64,000 nucleotides of DNA. It comes from Bisporella sp. PMI_857 (Eukaryota > Ascomycota > Leotiomycetes > Helotiales > Helotiaceae). Position numbers and translations under genes: made by a program. Below are positions 25,435 to 39,714 of the stretch, in pieces. The notes beneath the pieces are model-generated. The model did no database searches. It was not told the DNA's origin and saw nothing but the letters and a program-made list of their open reading frames with translations. Each line of letters opens with the position of its first letter. Position 1 is the first letter of the stretch. Location of the stretch: the NCBI GenBank assembly GCA_021307315.1, contig JAJSPD010000006.1, positions 806,001-870,000 of the forward strand. Direction: 5' to 3'.

Positions 25435-26389
25435 TCCTCGAGAAACAAGAGTAGCATTAGTCAGGCTACTTCTTTTTAAATTTGGGTTAGAACCCTTTCC
25501 ATCTTTTTAGAGTGGTCTGGACCAGAATACTCTACCCGGAGTACCGGTCGAGAGCAACCCTGATTTTGTACATTTGGTAAGAAAGCTGAGAGCAATAGGA
25601 TTAATACCCGCATAGAGAACCTAAGTGATAGTTCGTAACATTACTGTTTTCATTTGTCTAAGCTAGCTATTCGTTACTACTAGTAACATGCCTACGTTCA
25701 GTCGCTCTACCAAGGCTGCTGAAATCAGGATCTTCAAGAAAGTCGCTGGGCTCTTCAAATATAATAGACTGAACGATATCTAAAAAGAAGTGCCTTAGCG
25801 ATTTATATATTACATTTTCGATGTTCTATTTGCTGCTAGTTATCGAACTTGCAGCATATCTAAGATTTGATGACCTGTCCATTACCTGCTACCATCCTTA
25901 ACCTAGAAAGTAGGTTTTTGACCCATAGTGCCGTAGAACTGCGGATTTGGCAAGGCGCTCTTTACTACATGCAGAAAATAGGCTGGTTCGAGCACATAGC
26001 CACTGAAAAATGGCTTTAGGAGAGAGGTCTGAAGGTAGATGTGACTTACTGACAAGCCCGAAAGATAGCTTTAGCTTCTTAATTCTTGATAACATGCTGG
26101 TATATATTAGATGGACTTCAGGGACTTTTGGCTCTTTAAGTTTCGACATAAAAAAATACCATTGCATTGGGGACGCTAAAATGCCTTGGTGGAAGGTAAG
26201 CCTCAGGGCGGCTAGGCTAAAACAGAGAGACTCAAATCACGCCGATATAACAATGGGCAACATAAGGAATTTAATTGACTGAAAGCGGTGGAGACTGATA
26301 CAGCTTTTCCATGCTTTCATGACGTACAAATCCACTAACCTTCCATGAAAGAAGATTATGGGCGCGCATTGATAGCACTCGGCGACATT
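25435..26389. other. Intergenic region at the left edge of the ergot cluster
   Basis: About 0.95 kb, AT-rich, between the plus-strand membrane protein and the minus-strand catalase gene. Both 3' ends face this region. Only short incidental frames. Confidence 0.4.
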
Positions 26390-27981
26390 TTACAACCTCA
26401 AAGATCCGGGCCGTCCTCTACGGAGCGCAAGGTCTCTGCTGGCTATAAGCTTTGTAGTTGCATCCCGCACACGCTCGGCAAGATCTATGCAAACTAGAGT
26501 AAAAGTGTGAAAGACTTTCTCCCTCAATTCCTGGTCAATTTGAGATATAGACTCAGCCAGGTTTAAAACAAGCCGCTCCTGAAATTCAAGACTTCGTAGT
26601 GTAGGCAGGACCTCCCAAAACTTCCTCGGGAACAAGTAGTCGTCTTCATCGGCTGAGACCAAGAACTGGAAGATATTTGAGCCAGCCATGTATTCCGTTC
26701 AGAATCCAAGTCAATATCAGTCGATGCCCGCCAATATAGATTAGAAGCCTTGTGGCTTGATTGATCTGCTTGTCGCTGTTGATAATTTACTCCAAGTCTG
26801 TACCGTTGAGCATCTGGATAAGCAAAATAATCGTGCTTGGAGCATGGATCTTCAGATGGCTCGACGCCGGGGACTAGATGCGAGGGGGAGAATGCCAGTT
26901 GCTCAATTTCTTCAAAATAGTCTTTGGGTATTTGTTTCAATGTGAGTTCCCAAATACTCTCGATGGGATCGTTGTAATATGCTCAGGATAACCGCCCAAG
27001 TTCCAGTGCTTAGTTAAATCGAGGATGTTGAATGATAGCTTGTGAGCATCCCATGGGTCAATTACCTGTACATGAGCTGACCATGTAGGGTATTCGCCTT
27101 GTCTGATACCATTGTAAAGGTCTCGAGTAGCAGAATCTGGATCGGCAGGATCGGCTTCTGCTGCGGCTCCAACCCTAAAGTTTGGTCCCTGATCCGACGA
27201 AAGAAACATGTGTACATATTTCCATGAGCCATTAGACATTACCCATTTGAATGCATGACCAGTATATGCGCTCATGCTTCGCCAATTAAACATTGTCCCG
27301 AATCCGCTATACTGAACTAGAACCAGATGCAGAGATTCATGATTATTGCATACCCAGTCCCACCAAAGACTTGGATTAATGAGACCTGTCTGCGGGTCAC
27401 GCCTCTGGGCGTGTACAAGGGATGGAAACTTGGCTGGATCTCGGGTGAAGAACATGGGCATATTGAGACACACCCAATCCCAGTTTCCCTCCTCAGTGAA
27501 GTATTTGACTGCCATGCCTTTGCTGTCCCGAACGGCCTCAGACGAACCACGTTCAAGAGCAGTCGTAGAGAAACGAACCACACACGAGGTCTTTTTGCCA
27601 ACACCAAGTAACATATCGATATTGATATGTCAGATATGTCTTCGGTAACCTGAATGTATTATTTGCCGTCAGAAATCCAGCCATTTAGCAATTACAGAGG
27701 CTGAGGCGTAAAAAAGTTGGTTTTAGCATACCTCGAATTCTCCATATGCTCCTGCCCCTTTTGCATGCACTGCTCGCTCAGGGATTTTCTCTCTATTGAA
27801 CTGCGAAACAGATTCAACAACTGGAAGTCTGTATGCGGAAACCTTTTTATGGCTTTTTCTCCTCTCGGTGGCGTTTCGGCACTTGCTATAGAACGCGGGT
27901 ATTCGAAATCATCTGGTCCGTACTTTCCTCATTTTTATCATGCTCATCCAAGGTCTTTTGAATAGCACTATCATTTCCCAT
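26390..27981 (-). CDS. easC: Ergot-cluster catalase EasC (chanoclavine-I formation), frame-broken
   Basis: Haem catalase of the EasC type, required together with EasE to turn N-methyl-dimethylallyltryptophan into chanoclavine-I. Exon 1 (27732-27981) ends with the catalase signature carrying the catalytic histidine ([20 protein letters not shown]). After an 82-nt intron (27650-27731), exon 2 has [18 protein letters not shown]. The distal haem-ligand motif [12 protein letters not shown], with its coordinating Tyr, lies near 26810. The small-subunit catalase C-terminus ends the gene. Length fits small-subunit catalases (about 480-500 residues). The frame changes by single nucleotides near 27890, 27785, 27620, 26948 and 26690-26720. 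All catalytic landmarks are present despite the breaks. Assignment to EasC rather than another catalase rests mainly on its neighbours. Confidence 0.8.
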
Positions 27982-28856
27982 GATTGATATCTAGAATGTA
28001 CTGAGATTAGATTTGCTCCAGCTGAGAGTGAACTTTCAAGGCAGATTAAAGCGAAGAGTATGAAATATAAACTTATAATTCTCAAAGGAGGGGGGGGCGT
28101 GGCTTGCCCATTCAGAAATAATTCACATCACACCATAAATTTCTTACTGAATGTTTTGACCGTGGGATACAGTCGATTCCGGCTGAAGAGCACAGCGTGA
28201 TGCAGGTCCCTATTCATGCACAATTTTGACACGACAGAATGCGCATGGTTCTAAGTACAAGCGGGTTACAACATAATGGACAAGCTGGTACACATACGCA
28301 GCTACAACATATTGGATGCAGGTACCGGGTAGAGTAGGATCTAAATCTCACGTTGCATATAGGAGTAAGTAGAGACCCATGTTGCACCACGTCCACAGCT
28401 TGCATTGTTGGTTTGTCTCCGTCAACCTTGTTACCAGATATCCATGCAATGGGTTATTATGTCGGGTAATAAACAAAATTTTTATTATGTTTTTTGGATG
28501 ATTTATGAAAAAGTTTCACATAGTGAAATATGTATGTAGTTTACGTTGCTATCCTGGGGTTGCCCAAATTCTTTTGCCCATTTTTGCTCACGAATTTTCT
28601 CAAGTAATTGCCACGAAAATACGTATGGAGTCAGAAGCGGTTATAATTAGCAATATAATATAATAGGTTAGGAAGCTTGTGTTGTCCTCTTATCCCTATT
28701 TACTTAAAGCCTGGAACTAGAGTCTTGCCCAGATTATAGTCTAATTTCCTTGTAAGGCGGAATAATATTTGTCTCGCGTCCTTGAAGTTCCATGGCAATT
28801 GGAGCTAATAGCACTTCAAATCAGGATAATTTTTCTAACCTTGGGTAACCATCTAA
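27982..28856. promoter_or_regulatory. Upstream region of easC / downstream of dmaW
   Basis: About 0.9 kb between the 3' end of dmaW and the easC start, both on the minus strand, so it holds the dmaW terminator and the easC promoter. AT-rich, with a G9 run at about 28089-28097. No specific factor site can be assigned. Confidence 0.45.
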
Positions 28857-30234
28857 TCACTTACAAGCCGGCCAATTACCAGTCTCGAAAGAGTGAAGGT
28901 AAACGCTCAGATACGGTTTGTTGTTCCGATATGAGAAAGAGATATAGGCATGAACATAATTCATTTTCTCATGATCTTCGTAAGGGCTGTCAACAGTATC
29001 GTCAGAAACCACCGGGTATGCTATTGGTAGCTCAGAAAGTCCATGAGAAACCCTTGACTTACTAATAGGCTCGGAGGCTGTCTTTGTAGTTTCTTGCCAT
29101 TTCCGTCCACCCATGGCGCTCGAAAAAAGTAGTAAGTGCATCTGCAACAGCCATATCTTTCATGCCAAAAACAGTAAAATAAACTTGTGGCTCTGGTATG
29201 GGGTCATCATGATGAAGTGTATAATTCGCCATACTCGGTAGCTGCTCATCTGGAATCGTTCCAAGCTGAAGATATGGCTCAGGATACGCTTGCAACCCTG
29301 GACGAATCTGAAGCAAATCCCAAAGCTCCTGAACCATTTCGAATCCAGCGAGGACTATACGAATCTTTGCGTCGTCCGCCAAGTGTCCAGAGATCTTCCA
29401 TAGCGGATAGAGACACCATTCGTTCCAATAGATATATCTTGATGCGTGATTTGTTTGGACTGACTAGGTCACAGGATAGGAGACGCGGAGAGATGTGGTG
29501 TCAGGTCCATCACGGGACCTCACGTAGTCTTCCAGCATTGCGAATGCTGGGCGAATGCTACTGTGCTGCTTAGTTATAGCTCTGACTGAGTCGAACATAA
29601 GTTCCCTGATAGAATTTCCTGTAGCGATCGCTTTGAGCCCGGGATATATATAAGTCTTGAGGACAAACTGTCCTCCTTTAAGGTCCAGAGCTAGCTTATT
29701 CTGAGATTTTATCTCGCCCCCCGCCAGATCATTCTTCAGAAGGTATGCAGACTCTGTATCATTCACGGTGAGATCGTTTTTGAAATGGCGAAACCACTCA
29801 AGATCCACCCCGGGCTGGATTCTGGTAAGATCATGGAGACTCTCCCAGATAGCATTTGTGTTGAAAGGATCTTTGGAAGTACCAGTGGCAGCATTGATTG
29901 GTTCGTATGTGTATCTGACCAGCGAGTCAGAGCAATTCAGACTCAACTCAAAGGGTGTGCCATATCGCGTGAGAATACTCAGCCACCGGTCTTTACACTC
30001 ATTTGTTGGATAACTGCCCAAGAAAGGTATGATATGTTTTCTGAAGATACCAAGATATCGATACTGCGAATGAATATCATAATTCGCAATTTGCAGCATT
30101 TTAGCAAACATGGGTGCTGTACTGTGCCACCAGAGCTTATGTTCGTTATTGGTGATTTCGAATACATCGCTGAGAGTTTTGTAGACCTCTTCTTGATGAG
30201 TAGAATCTTTTGTCTTTCTAAATATGGGTGACAT
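28857..30234 (-). CDS. dmaW: 4-Dimethylallyltryptophan synthase (DMATS)
   Basis: Catalyses the first committed step of ergot alkaloid synthesis, C4-prenylation of L-tryptophan with dimethylallyl diphosphate (cytosolic, ABBA fold). The N-terminal half is textbook [25 protein letters not shown], then [13 protein letters not shown], then [12 protein letters not shown] with the Glu that contacts the indole NH in characterised enzymes, and [12 protein letters not shown] on the diphosphate side. The C-terminus [20 protein letters not shown] is also diagnostic. Two exons, 29063-30234 and 28857-28986, flank a 76-nt intron. Frame changes near 29487 and 29356-29361 offset each other; total exon length (1,302 nt, about 433 residues) fits the family. 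It shares a divergent promoter region with easE. The prenylation position is inferred from cluster context, not from residues alone. Confidence 0.88.
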
Positions 30235-31036
30235 ATTTGTTTATATCAGCTGAATAGCTCTAATGAGAAATCTTAGTTGACAAAGTCAATGAGAACATGG
30301 AAACGTGAAGACGTATATACTTCTATCAGCCCGTTTTTTGGGTTAGGGTTTTAGCAAGGGAATAAAAACTCTATCTCGTATGTTAGCTCCAGATCGTATT
30401 CGTGCAACTTGCTTGCCTTAGATAAGATGATCTAGTCATTGAGACACAAGGTGCCTTTTCCTATGGCCTCGTAATCGGGAGCATACTGAATGACGAACTG
30501 AATGGCGACATAAGATCACATGTTTTACAAGCATGCACTCCGTCACCAAGGAACAACACAGAAACATTGCATATGAAACATCTGATGTAACTGATAACCT
30601 AAAAGGTGTTATGTGCCGGGCACAATGCTTCACTGCATATGAATCGCACTGTAAGGGGAGATATCATTCTTTCCGCCAACGGGAACCTGCTTTTTTTTAA
30701 CTTTTTATTTTTTTATTTTTTTTTGTTCTATACAGAAATATCCGTCCCACTCCAGCCACCAACTTATTTCAGCTCTCATGCATAATGATTTCGTATTTTC
30801 TTCTTGTTTTCTGCATGCTACGGGTGCGACTACTGCTTCCGAATAGACATAGTTACTTTGCGGGACAAGGAAATTTAATTGAGCCACGGTGGGATATATC
30901 TTGAGCTTACAATAAGAGTCACGTCAAAGGTTGTTGTGTAATTCCGTTTGCCTTGTACGTTGATGGATTTGTTGAGTTGAGTAGAACAGCCACGCTCAGA
31001 AATAGGTCACCTATAAGCGGCTCAGCTACATGAAAA
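30235..31036. promoter_or_regulatory. Divergent promoter region dmaW / easE
   Basis: About 0.8 kb between the start codons of the first-step prenyltransferase and the chanoclavine-forming oxidase, suggesting shared control. It contains an extended T-rich tract at 30691-30725 (three T-runs). No known factor site can be assigned by eye. Confidence 0.5.
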
Positions 31037-32971
31037 ATGCATTCTGACTATCTCTTCCCGTTTGCTGTAGCCGGTGTACTCTATATATCTACTTCTTTGC
31101 TCAGCACCAAGCAGCCTTTATGTCGATGCAGACCTACAGACGCCTGTTGGCCGACCGACCGAAATACAGTGGAGAGCACTCAATGACTCAATTGATAAAA
31201 ACCTTATTCGACTGAGGCCGGTGGGATATGTGTGTCATGAGCCGACATTCGATCAAAAGGCATGTGACGCCGTTCTTGAGCTATCACGTGACAGCCAGTG
31301 GAGAGCTTCACAGCCAGGTAAGTAACTAGATCATTTCTGCTCCATGAAATTAGATAGGTCACTGGCTAAAGCTTTCTGGATAGCTGCTTTGCAAGACTGG
31401 GTGTGGGAAAGTGGTTCATCCGAGAATGAGACTTGCTTGGTGAAGTTATCAACGAGAAATACGCCTTGTAATCAAGGTCGACTACCCTTATATTCTGCGG
31501 TAGTTAAATCGATTGAGCACATTCAAAAGGCGGTCATCTTTGCTCAAAAATATAATCTTAGACTGGTTATCAAAAACACTGGCCATGACGGGTCTGGAGA
31601 GATCTAGTTCCCCCAACTCTTTCCAAATTGATACTCACCTGCTGAAAGACATTCACTACCATGCCGACTTTGTGCCTAAGGGAGATGTGGCTTCAGATGG
31701 GCCAGCAGTAACTAATGGGTGCTGGTGTTTTTGCAATCAGAAATATATGTATATGGCGCTAGCAGAGGATTTACTGTCGTCGGAGGTGAAGATGTCCGAC
31801 TGTGGGTGCTGCTGGTGGTTTTCTGCTCGGAGGAGGAGTTTCCAGTTTGCTGAGTCACATGAGAGGACTCGCAGTTGATAACGTACTGGAGTTCCAAGTC
31901 GTTATGGCGAATGTGAGAAGCTCCATAGTTTTGTTTCATTCCGCTCACAAGGTCAGGAGAGCTTTACCGCCAACAAGTATTTAAACCCGGATCTATTTTG
32001 GCTCTCAAAGGAGGTGGGGGAGGTACATTTTGGGGTTGTTACCCAGTCACAGTCCGAGTACATCGAGATGACCCAGCCGTGGTTTCGACCTTGTCCATTT
32101 CTGCATCTTCAAATGACAGTGAGCTCTTTTGGTGGAAAGGGATTACTGGTCTTCTTACAGTCCTACAGAAATCAAACAAAAGGAATATATCTGGTCAGTT
32201 TATCCTCCACCCTTCAGCTTCCTTGCCACTACAAGCAAGCTTGACCTTATACTTCGTGAACATCAGCGATATCGCATCTGTGGAAAAGCCGCTGAGAGCA
32301 TCTATGTCATCTATGACGAGCGTAGTGGCATATCATACACGCTCAAATCCAAATTCCAAAGTCAGATCAGCTCTGAACTAAGAAAGTCGAGCGATATTTA
32401 CCTAGAGAACCATGGAATCCTCTCGGGATCAATGCTTGTTTCCAGCCAGCTTTTCAACTCCCATGCTGGGCCGTTGCAGATGTCGAATGCTCTTGCGAGA
32501 GTTCCCATGCGTTTCAATGACATTCTCTTCACTAGCAACCTCGGAGGACGCGTAATTGAGAACAAAGAACTTGTGGATGTTGCGATGCATCCCGCCTGGC
32601 GTTCTTCCGCGCAACTGATTACTTTCGTTCGTAACGTGGAAACTTCTATTGATGGAAAGTTGTTGGCTCTAGAAGAGTTAACAAAGAAGCAAATGCCAAT
32701 GATTTACTCGATGGAGAGGCCAAGTCACAAAGTCTCATACTTCAATCTGGCTGATCCCAATCAAAGAGACTTCTGGCGCATATACTGGGGAAAAGAAAAC
32801 TACAAACGGTTATTGGGGATCAAACATCGAGTAGACAGAAATGATCTTTTTATTACAAGGTTGGGCGTGGGGAGCGAAATTTGGGATGAAGAAGGAATGT
32901 GTAAAAGGGAACGCAACAAAATGACTCAATATTGGAGAACACTATACTCTTTTTGGCTTAGGTTTCAATAG
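31037..32971 (+). CDS. easE: FAD-linked oxidoreductase EasE (chanoclavine-I synthase), heavily frame-broken
   Basis: BBE-like flavoprotein that acts with EasC in the oxidative cyclisation to chanoclavine-I. The start at 31037 gives a signal-anchor N-terminus ([18 protein letters not shown]) followed by [12 protein letters not shown], typical of EasE. Exon 1 ends at 31317; the intron is 31318-31383 (66 nt). Flavin-attachment landmarks are visible: His in NTGHD and Cys in [17 protein letters not shown]. The C-terminal BBE segment reads [12 protein letters not shown], then [16 protein letters not shown]. At least eight single-nucleotide frame changes occur between about 31165 and 32200; the last roughly 240 codons (32240-32968) are clean. 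This is the most disrupted gene of the cluster, so it is the best candidate for a genuinely lost step if the breaks are real. Confidence 0.82.
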
Positions 32972-33350
32972 ATGGCGTCGCAATCTTCTTAGGCGGATAA
33001 TAGAATGTTATTAGGCCAAGATTTAATAAGTTCTATTCCCTGGGTTAGGGGTTATTATCAGAGGAATAGGTAACGCTTCGGAGCACCGGGCAGATGATCC
33101 TTGCTAATCCCTACTGACTGAATTACATTTAATCATGATATTGTAACACTAACGCGGGAATTCGTTCTTAGCGTGGGTTCTGAATTAAAAGTCAAAACCA
33201 TCTCTGTCCTACTTAAGCATTTTGTTAAATCTGCATATGTCCCTCGCTTGTGTTAGCATATACTTAATTTGAACAGAACATTGTTGTTGATAAGTCTGAT
33301 CAGTGCCACACCAAGAGACTACGACCAACCGTTAGTGACCGTTCAAAAAC
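32972..33350. promoter_or_regulatory. Intergenic region easE-easF
   Basis: About 380 bp between two plus-strand cluster genes, expected to hold the easE terminator and easF promoter. AT-rich; no recognisable site. Confidence 0.4.
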
Positions 33351-34490
33351 ATGCCTCCGATGGTAACCCAGGCTCCCTCTTCGCTTTCCATCCTTGATAT
33401 ACGTCGCTCCAATCTAGAGAACTCTATCTCTGAGCAGGTCATTACAGGCCTCTCCAAACAACCAAAAAACTCTTCCTGCCCTTCTATTCTATGGCACGGA
33501 AGGGCTCGAACATTGGAATCGCCACTCTCATCAAACTGAATTCTATCCAAGACGTGAGGAGATTCAAATACTAAAGAAACACGCATATAGGATAGCATCG
33601 ACAATTGCTCAAAAACAGTGTGGTGACCTTGGAAGTGCGTAAGTCAACTAGCGCCCTGATTATTCACTAAAACTTTACTTCAGATAATAGTCTAATAAAA
33701 TTATCAAAATATAGAAGTTTGGACAAAGTTATACTTCTTCTCGAAGCAATTGAAGCTCAGAAGAAGAACGTTAGCTACTATGCATTAGATCTTAGTACGG
33801 AGCAACTCGCATCAACATTGCGATCCATTCCAATTCAAAAGTTCCAGTATTGTAGGATATCGGCTCTCCATGGGACTTTCGATGATGGCCTTGTTTGGTT
33901 AAAGAAACTCCAGGGTCTGTGATCTGCCCCTGCATTCTCTTACTGGATTGACGATTGGCAATTTCTCACGAGCAAACGCAGCTAAATTCCTTCGCAATAT
34001 TGCAACACACGCTCTTATGGAGACCAGAACAGCACCGTATATCAAGAAAAAGGAAAGTTCGATTCTCGTCACTATTGATAGTTGCAAGATGCCGTCCGAG
34101 ATCCTAAGGGCGTATACTGCGGAAGGCGTAGTACCATTTGCGCTTGCTGCTTTGAAGTATTGCAACTTCATTTTCGACAGAGAAAAAGAGGGGAATGGCG
34201 ATATACATCACAACGTCTTCAACCCTGATGAATGGTATTACCTGAGTGAGTGGAATCATGTTGTTGGCAGACATGAGGCATCCTTGATTCCACGATCTAC
34301 GAGCATAAGGCTGGGACCACCATTGGACGGAATTGTTATTAGCAAAGATGAAAAGGTGCGGTTTGGGTGTAGTTATAAGTACAACCAGGAAGAAATAGAA
34401 TTACTATTCAGAGATGCTGGACTGGAATCTGTTGAACTCTGGTCAGACGAGGGTTGCAATGTCGCATTTTATAAGCTGGAAATCTCTTAA
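33351..34490 (+). CDS. easF: 4-Dimethylallyltryptophan N-methyltransferase EasF, frame-broken
   Basis: SAM-dependent methyltransferase of the EgtD/EasF (DUF2260) type that N-methylates dimethylallyltryptophan, the second pathway step. The N-terminus [19 protein letters not shown] matches the family. Exon 2 carries [28 protein letters not shown] and FDDGLVWLK, the last shared with the ergothioneine-pathway methyltransferase. [15 protein letters not shown] is the SAM-site loop equivalent. Exon 1 is 33351-33638 and the intron 33639-33714 (76 nt, ATATAG acceptor). Frame changes fall in the A-run at 33464-33469, in an A-run near 33904 and near 33937. Length (about 355 residues) fits EasF. It ends tail-to-tail with easG, 169 bp apart. 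Confidence 0.85.
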
Positions 34491-34659
34491 AAATAGACAG
34501 TACATAGGTATATAGCAAAAGTTCTGTCCCTGGTATACGGGTTAATTTGAGTTTGCAAGACAATAGTCACGAAACTGTAATAATGCCCTGGTTTTCACAT
34601 ATTATTTTTTTATGCAGAAAGACTAATATTTGTGATTGCGGTATAAGTGAGCTTCATAC

Positions 34660-35689
34660 TCAGCCTAATTTAGGCCCAACACTGCTTCTCCTAACAACAA
34701 AGTCATGCAGTGTTTGTGCATGTAACCCTGTTATATCCTTGACGACAGAATTCAAGGTATAGGCAGGACAAGTTTTAGCCAATGTATCCATACTAGCAAG
34801 CATCTGTGCCTCATTAATTTCAATTCCGATTGCTTCAAATCGTTTAACAGCCTCCGATTCCGTGATTCTGATGTGAGTAATAGATCTCCCAAGGACATTC
34901 GTAAAGGTGTCTGCGACCTAGAATAATATGTCAGCTATATTGCAACCTCCGAACTGATATAAATCAAAAAGGTTTAATTACCTGGTCGTATGTAAGAAGT
35001 TGAGGCCCTAAGATAATGTATTCCGCTTTATCAAATCGCTCTTTCGCAAAGACTTTGCATGCAACCCGAGCAACATCATCCGCAGATAGAAATGGAATCT
35101 TGGCATTCTCAGCAGCTGAGAAAATCTTATTTTCATTCTTGATACTAAAGTATTGTGGAATTGTGTAGAGGAGAAGTTTTCTATCCTTATTATTAACAAT
35201 AGAAACCTGTAGATAGAGCAGGCTCGTAAGTTCTGAAACAGAGGGGCTGACTTAAAAATCCTACATACCCATGAACCATGTAGGTCTCAATACAGCATAG
35301 TCAACACCTTCCAAAGAGTCTAAATGCTCATGTACCTGCCCCATGGCAGGACCTCCCTTCTCGATCTCCGATGCACTAAGAAGAACAAACCTTTTTACGC
35401 CACTTTCCAATGCAGAGTTGACAAACTTGATCATAGGTGGCGCCAAGTCAAAGATCGGAGGAGGAACAAGCCACACCATTGAGACGGGCTGCAAGCCGTT
35501 CTTAGCAGGTGCATTCATCAGGATATTCGTATATGTCTTCTCGTCCTGATAGTCGAACTGAGCTTGAGTATATGGGCTGCTTGAAGAAGTCGAGCGCGAA
35601 GCTACAAGGAATGGAATATTGGCGGCATGGAGAAGTGGCGCAATACGGCTTGAGGTAGTTCCTCTGCCGCCGAGCAGTAGAATTGTCAT
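34660..35689 (-). CDS. easG: EasG, agroclavine/festuclavine dehydrogenase family
   Basis: NmrA-like NAD(P)-dependent oxidoreductase that reduces the cyclic iminium formed after EasA action, giving agroclavine or festuclavine. The N-terminal Rossmann motif is [17 protein letters not shown]. Further family motifs are [20 protein letters not shown] and [11 protein letters not shown]. The C-terminal part has [18 protein letters not shown] and [16 protein letters not shown]. Exons are 35269-35689, 34982-35180 and 34660-34917, with introns of 88 and 64 nt. One single-nucleotide frame change lies near 35157. Otherwise complete (about 292 residues, normal for EasG). It is convergent with easF. Confidence 0.87.
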
Positions 35690-36775
35690 TTTCTGTAATA
35701 TCTTCCCTCTGTTCTCTGATTTGTAGGTGGTTTCGATAATCCCACTGTTAGGTTGACGCTGTCACAATTAGCATATAAATCCTAACCATAGAGTGCCTAT
35801 TTATGCACTTAATATTAACTAACCATATACGGATCTGCTCTAACAATATACATATGTGTATAAATCTCTAATGACAGAACTCTTCTCACTTATGCGGCGC
35901 TTGAGTATACAGCCGCTCAAATTCCATACCATTTTTAGGGAAAGGCCAAAATGTTAACGCAAATTCTGGTTTATGCAACTTGTGCCACAATCCAATTTTC
36001 TTCATCACTAGAAGGCGAGAGCCCCAGCTCTTCTAAATTGCGTTACCCATCGCAGTTTTGTGTAAATATGTTGTGTCCGAGACTTGTGGTCACATTAGCA
36101 AACGGGTCGATATCTTAACTAGTAATCAATGTCTCAGTATTACATGCATATTCCCTAAGGTCACAGTTGAGAATCAATGCATAATACAACGGTTTTTTAG
36201 TCGATGTACAAAATATACGGATAGAACTAACCACACAACCCACAGGCTTTACGCAACTTTGCGGCTAGCGCTACATACGGAACCTCAACAGCTGGGAAAC
36301 ACAAACACAACAGCACCGTACAACATGAAATTGCAGGTTCATCCGAGGAGGTGTCCTGATGCCCAGAATAATTCCTCAAGTTTTTCTTCTCACCTTCCTC
36401 AAGATTCTGGAATACAAAGTCGTGTGTGCTCTATACGATAAATATTCAGATGTAACAGTCCATTTCTGTTGTATATTCTTTACGCAATACACGGCCCATT
36501 TCAAATCTAACTACAAGTTAACCGTTGTGTATCTCCCTTTCATTATTAAAATCATTGTAATGGCAACGCCAATACTTTCTCTCAGTGTTCTAATATGTAG
36601 AACAGCCTTTATATTCAAAGTATTTCAGATACGAAGCAGGTCTCCTTGATTCCTTGCGGCTAAAGGTTGTAGACAAGATCGCTACAACTCCACAACAATC
36701 AACCGCTTACCTGGGAGGCTGGACTGAAGGCTATTTGAAGGTTTCTGCAAATTTACTAAATACGATGAACTTATT
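35690..36775. promoter_or_regulatory. Intergenic region easA-easG
   Basis: About 1.1 kb between two minus-strand cluster genes; the easG promoter should lie near 35690-36100. Short open frames at 36058-36649 (plus) have no protein-like composition. No binding site can be named. Confidence 0.4.
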
Positions 36776-38862
<2,087 letters not shown>

Positions 38863-39714
38863 ATGGCTTCAGTGCTATCGAAAATCTTCGCCATAACCGG
38901 CGGTGCATCGGGTATAGGAGCAGCAACAGCCCGTCTCCTAGCCCAGCGGGGTGCCTCCATACTCTGCATCTGCGACATCTCAAGTACCAATTTTGCCTCA
39001 CTTACCCAGTCCATCCATTCTCTCAACCCTTCAACAAAAGTCTACTGCGCACGGCCCTAGACGTATTCCTCCTCTCAGCTGTCGAACTGGGTTTCAAATA
39101 TCGTCGCAGCACACGGAGATCTTCACGGGGCAGCCAACGTCGCAGGGATCGCGCAGGGTGCATTTTTACGACAGCAACCTACTATAATTGAAGAAACGGA
39201 TGAGGACTGGAGCAAAATCATCAAGGTGAATCTCGATGGGGTGTTCTATTGCACAAGAGCAGAAGTAAAGGCAATGAAGAGTTTCCGAGAGAAGAAGATA
39301 TGTATTGTGAACGTGAGTAGTGTTGCGTCGTTTTATCATAGACCGGACGTGTATGCCTACGGGACGTCAAAGGGCGCTTCTGCCTGCTTCACAAATTGCG
39401 TTGCGTCGGACATATGGCCTCTTCGGCATAAGGATAAATTGTGTTTCTCCAGGTACGATATCTTTTACTATGTGGAAGCTTCTTTGTGAGAATTTTGGTA
39501 TTGATCTGTGATCAAAGGAGTTACAAATACCCCATTGCTCCCTAAATTCGCACCAAATATGAAGACACTGAGCGAAGCAAAAGACGCCTACCGAAAAGAG
39601 GGGTTCTCAATCATTGAGCCAGAGGACGTGGCTAGGACAATCGTATGGTTGCTAAGTGAAGATTCCAAGCCAGTATATGGCACAAATATAAATGTTGGTG
39701 CTTGTCTGCCGTAA
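38863..39714 (+). CDS. easD: Chanoclavine-I dehydrogenase EasD (SDR family), frame-broken
   Basis: Short-chain dehydrogenase that oxidises chanoclavine-I to its aldehyde with NAD+. The start [20 protein letters not shown] gives the glycine-rich TGGASGIG cofactor motif. The catalytic Ser lies in IVNVSSVAS and the catalytic pair is YGTSK (YxxxK). Later RINCVSPG is followed across a 65-nt intron (39453-39517) by [10 protein letters not shown], and [11 protein letters not shown] ends the protein. The frame is disturbed around 39050-39065, where an in-frame TAG sits between two compensating shifts, and once near 39416-39425. Length (about 260 residues) is normal. Residues upstream of 38863 in the same frame are not SDR-like, so this ATG is the best start. 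Confidence 0.85.

Noticed and set aside
26390..27981. Catalase as an ordinary peroxisomal housekeeping gene
   Set aside because: Its place next to dmaW, easE and easF makes EasC the better call, though a clade test is needed.
35261..35269. Apparent end of EasG at an early stop
   Set aside because: The stop lies just inside an 88-nt intron; two further exons complete the protein.
36058..36649. Plus-strand frames between easG and easA as an extra cluster gene
   Set aside because: Composition is not protein-like, no homology to any eas protein, and AT-rich promoter DNA is the simpler reading.
39060..39187. Overlapping plus-strand frame inside easD as a separate gene
   Set aside because: It is an off-frame reading of the SDR gene.
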